DNA of 64,000 nt from a halophilic archaeon SHRA6 (lineage in GTDB: Archaea > Halobacteriota > Halobacteria > Halobacteriales > Haloferacaceae): positions 186,001 through 250,000 of the forward strand of contig SOPS01000001.1 in NCBI GenBank assembly GCA_005239175.1. Reading direction: 5' to 3'. Of the stretch, positions 61,553-64,000 are shown one piece after another. Each line of letters opens with the position of its first letter. Position 1 is the first letter of the stretch. Made by a program: the position numbers and the translations under genes. The notes below the pieces were generated by a model. That model worked only from the letters and a program-made list of their open reading frames with translations. It was not told where the DNA came from and did not search any database.

Positions 61553-62239
61553 ATGTCCGCTCGACCGAGCGATCCCGTCCAGCGTTTTTATACTGATCGG
61601 GCACAGCTGTACGATCTGATCGCGACACGGGTGCCGGGGATCGGATCGATCCGGACCGCAGCGATCGATCACCTTGGCCTCGAGCCCGGCGAAACAGTCG
61701 TTGAGATGGGCTGTGGCAGCGGCGGGAACCTCCCGTATCTCCGCGACAGAGTTGGTTCGACCGGAAGGGTGGTTGGGCTCGATTTTTCGCCGGGCGTGCT
61801 GTCGATCGCTCGCGATCGAATCCACCACCAGGGATGGGACAACGTCCACGCGATCAGGGCAGATGCGACTGTACCGCCACTTGAGCATGATCGGGCAGGT
61901 GGAGTTGACGCGGTATTCTCGTCGTTTGTGAGTGGGATGGTCGACGATCCCGCGGCAGTTGTCGAGCAGTGGATCGACCTGCTCGGGTCAGGTGGTCGGA
62001 TCGGCTTGCTTGATGCCGCCCGCAGCGGCGATCGAATCGGCCGGTTCGCAAACCCGCTCTTTGCGGCTGCGGTGCGGGCGAGTTCTCCGCCAGGGGTCAG
62101 GAGGCAGTCTGATGCGATCGATCGGCTTGACGACCGAGTGATCGCCGCGCACGAGCGGCTGCAGCGCGAAACCGTCGATCGGGCATTCGAGACCCACGTT
62201 TGTGGGTTCGTTCGGGTGAGCGCTGGGACCGTTCGGTGA
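61553..62239 (+). CDS. Class I SAM-dependent methyltransferase (UbiE-like)
   Basis: 228 residues. Motif I is GETVVEMGCGSGGNLPYLRDRV near residue 45, followed by VVGLDFSPGVLSIARDRI and HAIRADATVPPLEHDRAGGVDAVFSSFVSG (shown in part), the UbiE/COQ5-like order. The N-terminus DPVQRFYTDRAQLYDLIA is typical of small-molecule methyltransferases. Target unknown. It is three bases after thiR. Its last codons, GGG ACC GTT CGG TGA, are the first unit of a tandem repeat that continues downstream. Confidence 0.88.
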   Translation: MSARPSDPVQRFYTDRAQLYDLIATRVPGIGSIRTAAIDHLGLEPGETVVEMGCGSGGNLPYLRDRVGSTGRVVGLDFSPGVLSIARDRIHHQGWDNVHAIRADATVPPLEHDRAGGVDAVFSSFVSGMVDDPAAVVEQWIDLLGSGGRIGLLDAARSGDRIGRFANPLFAAAVRASSPPGVRRQSDAIDRLDDRVIAAHERLQRETVDRAFETHVCGFVRVSAGTVR

Positions 62240-62346
62240 GTCGGATCCCAGACGATCGGGTACGTAGCGAATTGGGACGATACAGTGAGTCGTATGCTGG
62301 AACGATCGGATAAGTCGCGGGCTGGGACGGTCCGGTGAGTATATGC
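62222..62346 (+). repeat. Five-copy 24-25-bp array across the methyltransferase 3' end
   Basis: Units of 24-25 bp start at about 62222, 62247, 62272, 62297 and 62322. Core GGGACGATCGGTGAGTCG, variable. The first unit holds the gene's last codons and stop (GTTCGG TGA). The equivalent place in later copies is TAC (one loss), TGA, TAA and TGA. Because the period is 25, frames do not stay open. No spacers. Confidence 0.82.
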
Positions 62347-62353
62347 ACATGCC

Positions 62354-62773
62354 ATGAATAGTACCCCACGTATGCGCCGCCGCCGCGTGCTCGCAGTGTC
62401 CGGTACGGTGATCGCGAGCGGCGCACTTTCGGGGTGTCTGCGTCGCAACGCACCGATCGGACTCCCCAGCGACGACGAAGAGCCACTTGTGGAGATCATC
62501 GAAGAGCGTCTCGTTCGCGAACGTCCAGGCACTGAGGAGGAAATCGTCCGTCTCGAAGGAATCGCGGCGAATACGAGCGACAGACAGCTCACCTATGTCG
62601 AACTGCAGGCGCGATTCTACGACGAAGACGAGGAACTGCTCGACAGCACTGTCGAACACCTCGACGATGTAACCGCCGGCCGCCGGTGGGAGTTCGCGAT
62701 CGAGTACCCCCGAATTGGCGAAGACGCCGCAGCCGTAGCCGACTACGAGATTGAGGTTGTGACGAACATCTGA
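62354..62773 (+). CDS. FxLYD-domain lipoprotein
   Basis: 139 residues with an N-terminal RRRRVLAVSGTVIASGALSGC signal: twin arginines and a lipobox, so a surface lipoprotein. The mature part is one beta domain, VRLEGIAANTSDRQLTYVELQARFYDEDEELLDSTV (shown in part), recognised as FxLYD, a fold found in archaeal and bacterial surface proteins and often linked to binding. It stands alone just after the array. Role unknown. Confidence 0.85.
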   Translation: MNSTPRMRRRRVLAVSGTVIASGALSGCLRRNAPIGLPSDDEEPLVEIIEERLVRERPGTEEEIVRLEGIAANTSDRQLTYVELQARFYDEDEELLDSTVEHLDDVTAGRRWEFAIEYPRIGEDAAAVADYEIEVVTNI

Positions 62774-62876
62774 GCGCCCGAGCCGTCACTATGTCAAGGC
62801 AAGCAATCAACCAAACCGCGAAATCCGCAGTCGCGTGCCGTCCACGTGGCCTCCGGGGTCACAGCGAGGCGGGCGA

Positions 62877-64000
62877 ATGAGCCTGCCGAGTGCGTTCGAC
62901 CCGGACCCAGACCCGGACGCACCCGACGACGCTGAACCGATCAAGACGGAACAAAACGGGGAGGTGACGCTTGCAAAGCAGGGTGGAATCACGTTCATCG
63001 GCGATATGGTCAAGAAGTCGTTCGGATTTGTGATCATCGCGCTTATCACCCGACTCGTCAGTCCCTCGGTGTACGGCCTCTTCGTCCTCGCAACGTCGAT
63101 TGTGTTGTTCGTACAGGTATTTGCGACCCTCGGGTTGCCGCGGGCGATCGACTACTACGTGCCACAGTTCATTGCCCGTGAGGAGTTCGATCGCGTCAGG
63201 GGTGTGTTCGTCCAGGTGGTTGGGTACGTCACCGTCGTCTCGGTGGTCGTCGGGGCGCTGTTGTTCGTGGGGGCGGGGCCGATTGCAGAGCTGTTCGGCG
63301 AGCCGGCGTTGCGGCTTGCGCTCATGCTGTTGGCATTCGCGTTGCCGCTTTTGGCTGCCTTCGGCGTCTTGTTGGCGTCGTTTAACGCGATCAAGCGGCT
63401 CAAATACCGGGTGTACGTCCGCGACCTCGTCCGGACGACAGCCAGGTTGCTCGCGACAGCCGGGCTGCTTTTAGCCGGATTCGGGCTGTTGGGGGTTGTC
63501 GGCGGGTACATAATTGGGCTTGCAGTCTGTGTCGTATTTGGGGCCGCGTTGTTGATCAAGCGCACTCGCAAGTATGCCGGCAACACGTTCAGTTGGGTCC
63601 CGCCCAAGGAGCTGTTGTGGTATTCGGTTCCGCTGGCGTTTGCAAGCGTCATATACGTCGCGCTCGGGCAGATCGACTACGTGATCGTCGGCTACTTTCT
63701 GAGCTCCCAGGACGTCGGATTCTACCGCGTTGGGTACATGCTGGGCCAAAACCTGTTGATCTTTTTCGGCGCGCTCGCGCCGGTGTTCAAACCACTCATT
63801 GCCGAAGAGCGGACGAACGACGCATCCGTACGGGATCGATACCGTACAGCGGTTCGGTGGTCGATCGCACTCACACTCCCGTTGTTGTTGATCTTGACGC
63901 TCGGTGCAACGACGTACCTCTCGCTCGTGTTTACCCCACAGTACGCCGTGGCCGCGCCGATTATCGCCGTGTTAGCCATCGGATACATCGTCAGTATCGC
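62877..64000 (+). CDS. Polysaccharide flippase family protein (C-terminus beyond window)
   Basis: Open from ATG 62877 to the right edge (374 codons). An acidic N-terminal stretch of about 40 residues precedes at least ten transmembrane helices. Features are ITFIGDMVKKSFGFVIIALITRLVSPSVYGLFVLATSIV (shown in part), which matches the start of the Wzx/RfbX-type and AglR-like flippases of the MATE-like superfamily, and YRVGYMLGQNLLIFFGALAPVFKPLIAEER later. It probably moves lipid-linked sugars across the membrane for S-layer or surface glycan assembly. Left of it, 100 bp hold no other gene. Confidence 0.86.
   Translation, partial: MSLPSAFDPDPDPDAPDDAEPIKTEQNGEVTLAKQGGITFIGDMVKKSFGFVIIALITRLVSPSVYGLFVLATSIVLFVQVFATLGLPRAIDYYVPQFIAREEFDRVRGVFVQVVGYVTVVSVVVGALLFVGAGPIAELFGEPALRLALMLLAFALPLLAAFGVLLASFNAIKRLKYRVYVRDLVRTTARLLATAGLLLAGFGLLGVVGGYIIGLAVCVVFGAALLIKRTRKYAGNTFSWVPPKELLWYSVPLAFASVIYVALGQIDYVIVGYFLSSQDVGFYRVGYMLGQNLLIFFGALAPVFKPLIAEERTNDASVRDRYRTAVRWSIALTLPLLLILTLGATTYLSLVFTPQYAVAAPIIAVLAIGYIVSI

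Overview
The window is chromosomal DNA of a halophilic archaeon (class Halobacteria). Proteins are acidic and GC content is high. Informational genes are archaeal (TFB, FttA/aCPSF1, RpoP, L37ae, NreA, TruD, Pth2, Pcc1, prefoldin beta, CetZ). Exported proteins carry twin-arginine plus lipobox signals. The genus cannot be fixed from the sequence. Genes are dense, many pairs overlap by ATGA or TGATG, and I see no tRNA, rRNA, CRISPR or insertion sequence. The palindrome CGATCG is very frequent (13 in the first 2.9 kb, counted by eye).

1-9.6 kb: proS (cut by the left edge), a DsbB-like protein, the termination nuclease FttA, an ArsA/Get3 ATPase, an SDR enzyme, endonuclease V, a zinc-finger rhomboid protease and inorganic pyrophosphatase. 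9.8-18.9 kb: a PadR regulator, RNase HI with its operon partner, a TFB that lacks its zinc ligands, a truncated thioredoxin-reductase-like flavoprotein, an ABC exporter pair, two tandem membrane hydrolases, NreA and small conserved proteins. 19-27.7 kb: a DUF7139-like membrane protein, a Mut7-C RNase, PolX, an AP-superfamily phosphoesterase, CetZ, a HAD hydrolase and an NAD-dependent epimerase.

27.9-30.8 kb is a lower-GC island with a 47-residue membrane peptide, a CHAT-domain (caspase-like) protein and a small RecA/KaiC-like protein without a Walker A motif. It is the best candidate for an undescribed system. 30.9-35.5 kb holds an aminotransferase, methyltransferase, endonuclease IV and lipoate ligase.

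35.6-45.2 kb is a denitrification island: nosZ, a membrane protein, nosDFYL, nirK, a Bat-type HTH regulator, a DUF2249 protein and a halocyanin. Four CGAA-N4-TTCG boxes (one with a mismatch) lie upstream of nosZ, nirK, the regulator and the halocyanin, so the genes look like one regulon that reduces nitrite and N2O with blue-copper electron delivery.

45.3-55.6 kb: GMP synthase subunit A, a stress protein, the conserved operon DUF2103 - rpl37ae - rpoP - pcc1 - pfdB - DUF3194 (L37ae has lost all four zinc cysteines), an aldo/keto reductase, acyl-CoA dehydrogenase, lactate permease, TruD and Pth2. 55.7-60 kb: tungstate transport tupABC with a ModE-like regulator and a second, divergent tupA; both tupA genes share an 18-bp upstream element. 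60-64 kb: dcd, thiR, a methyltransferase, a lipoprotein and a polysaccharide flippase cut by the right edge.

A recurring feature is short tandem repeats (period 21-30 bp, no spacers) at gene 3' ends. In several the repeat contains the gene's own stop codon, and the copies keep a stop triplet at that position.
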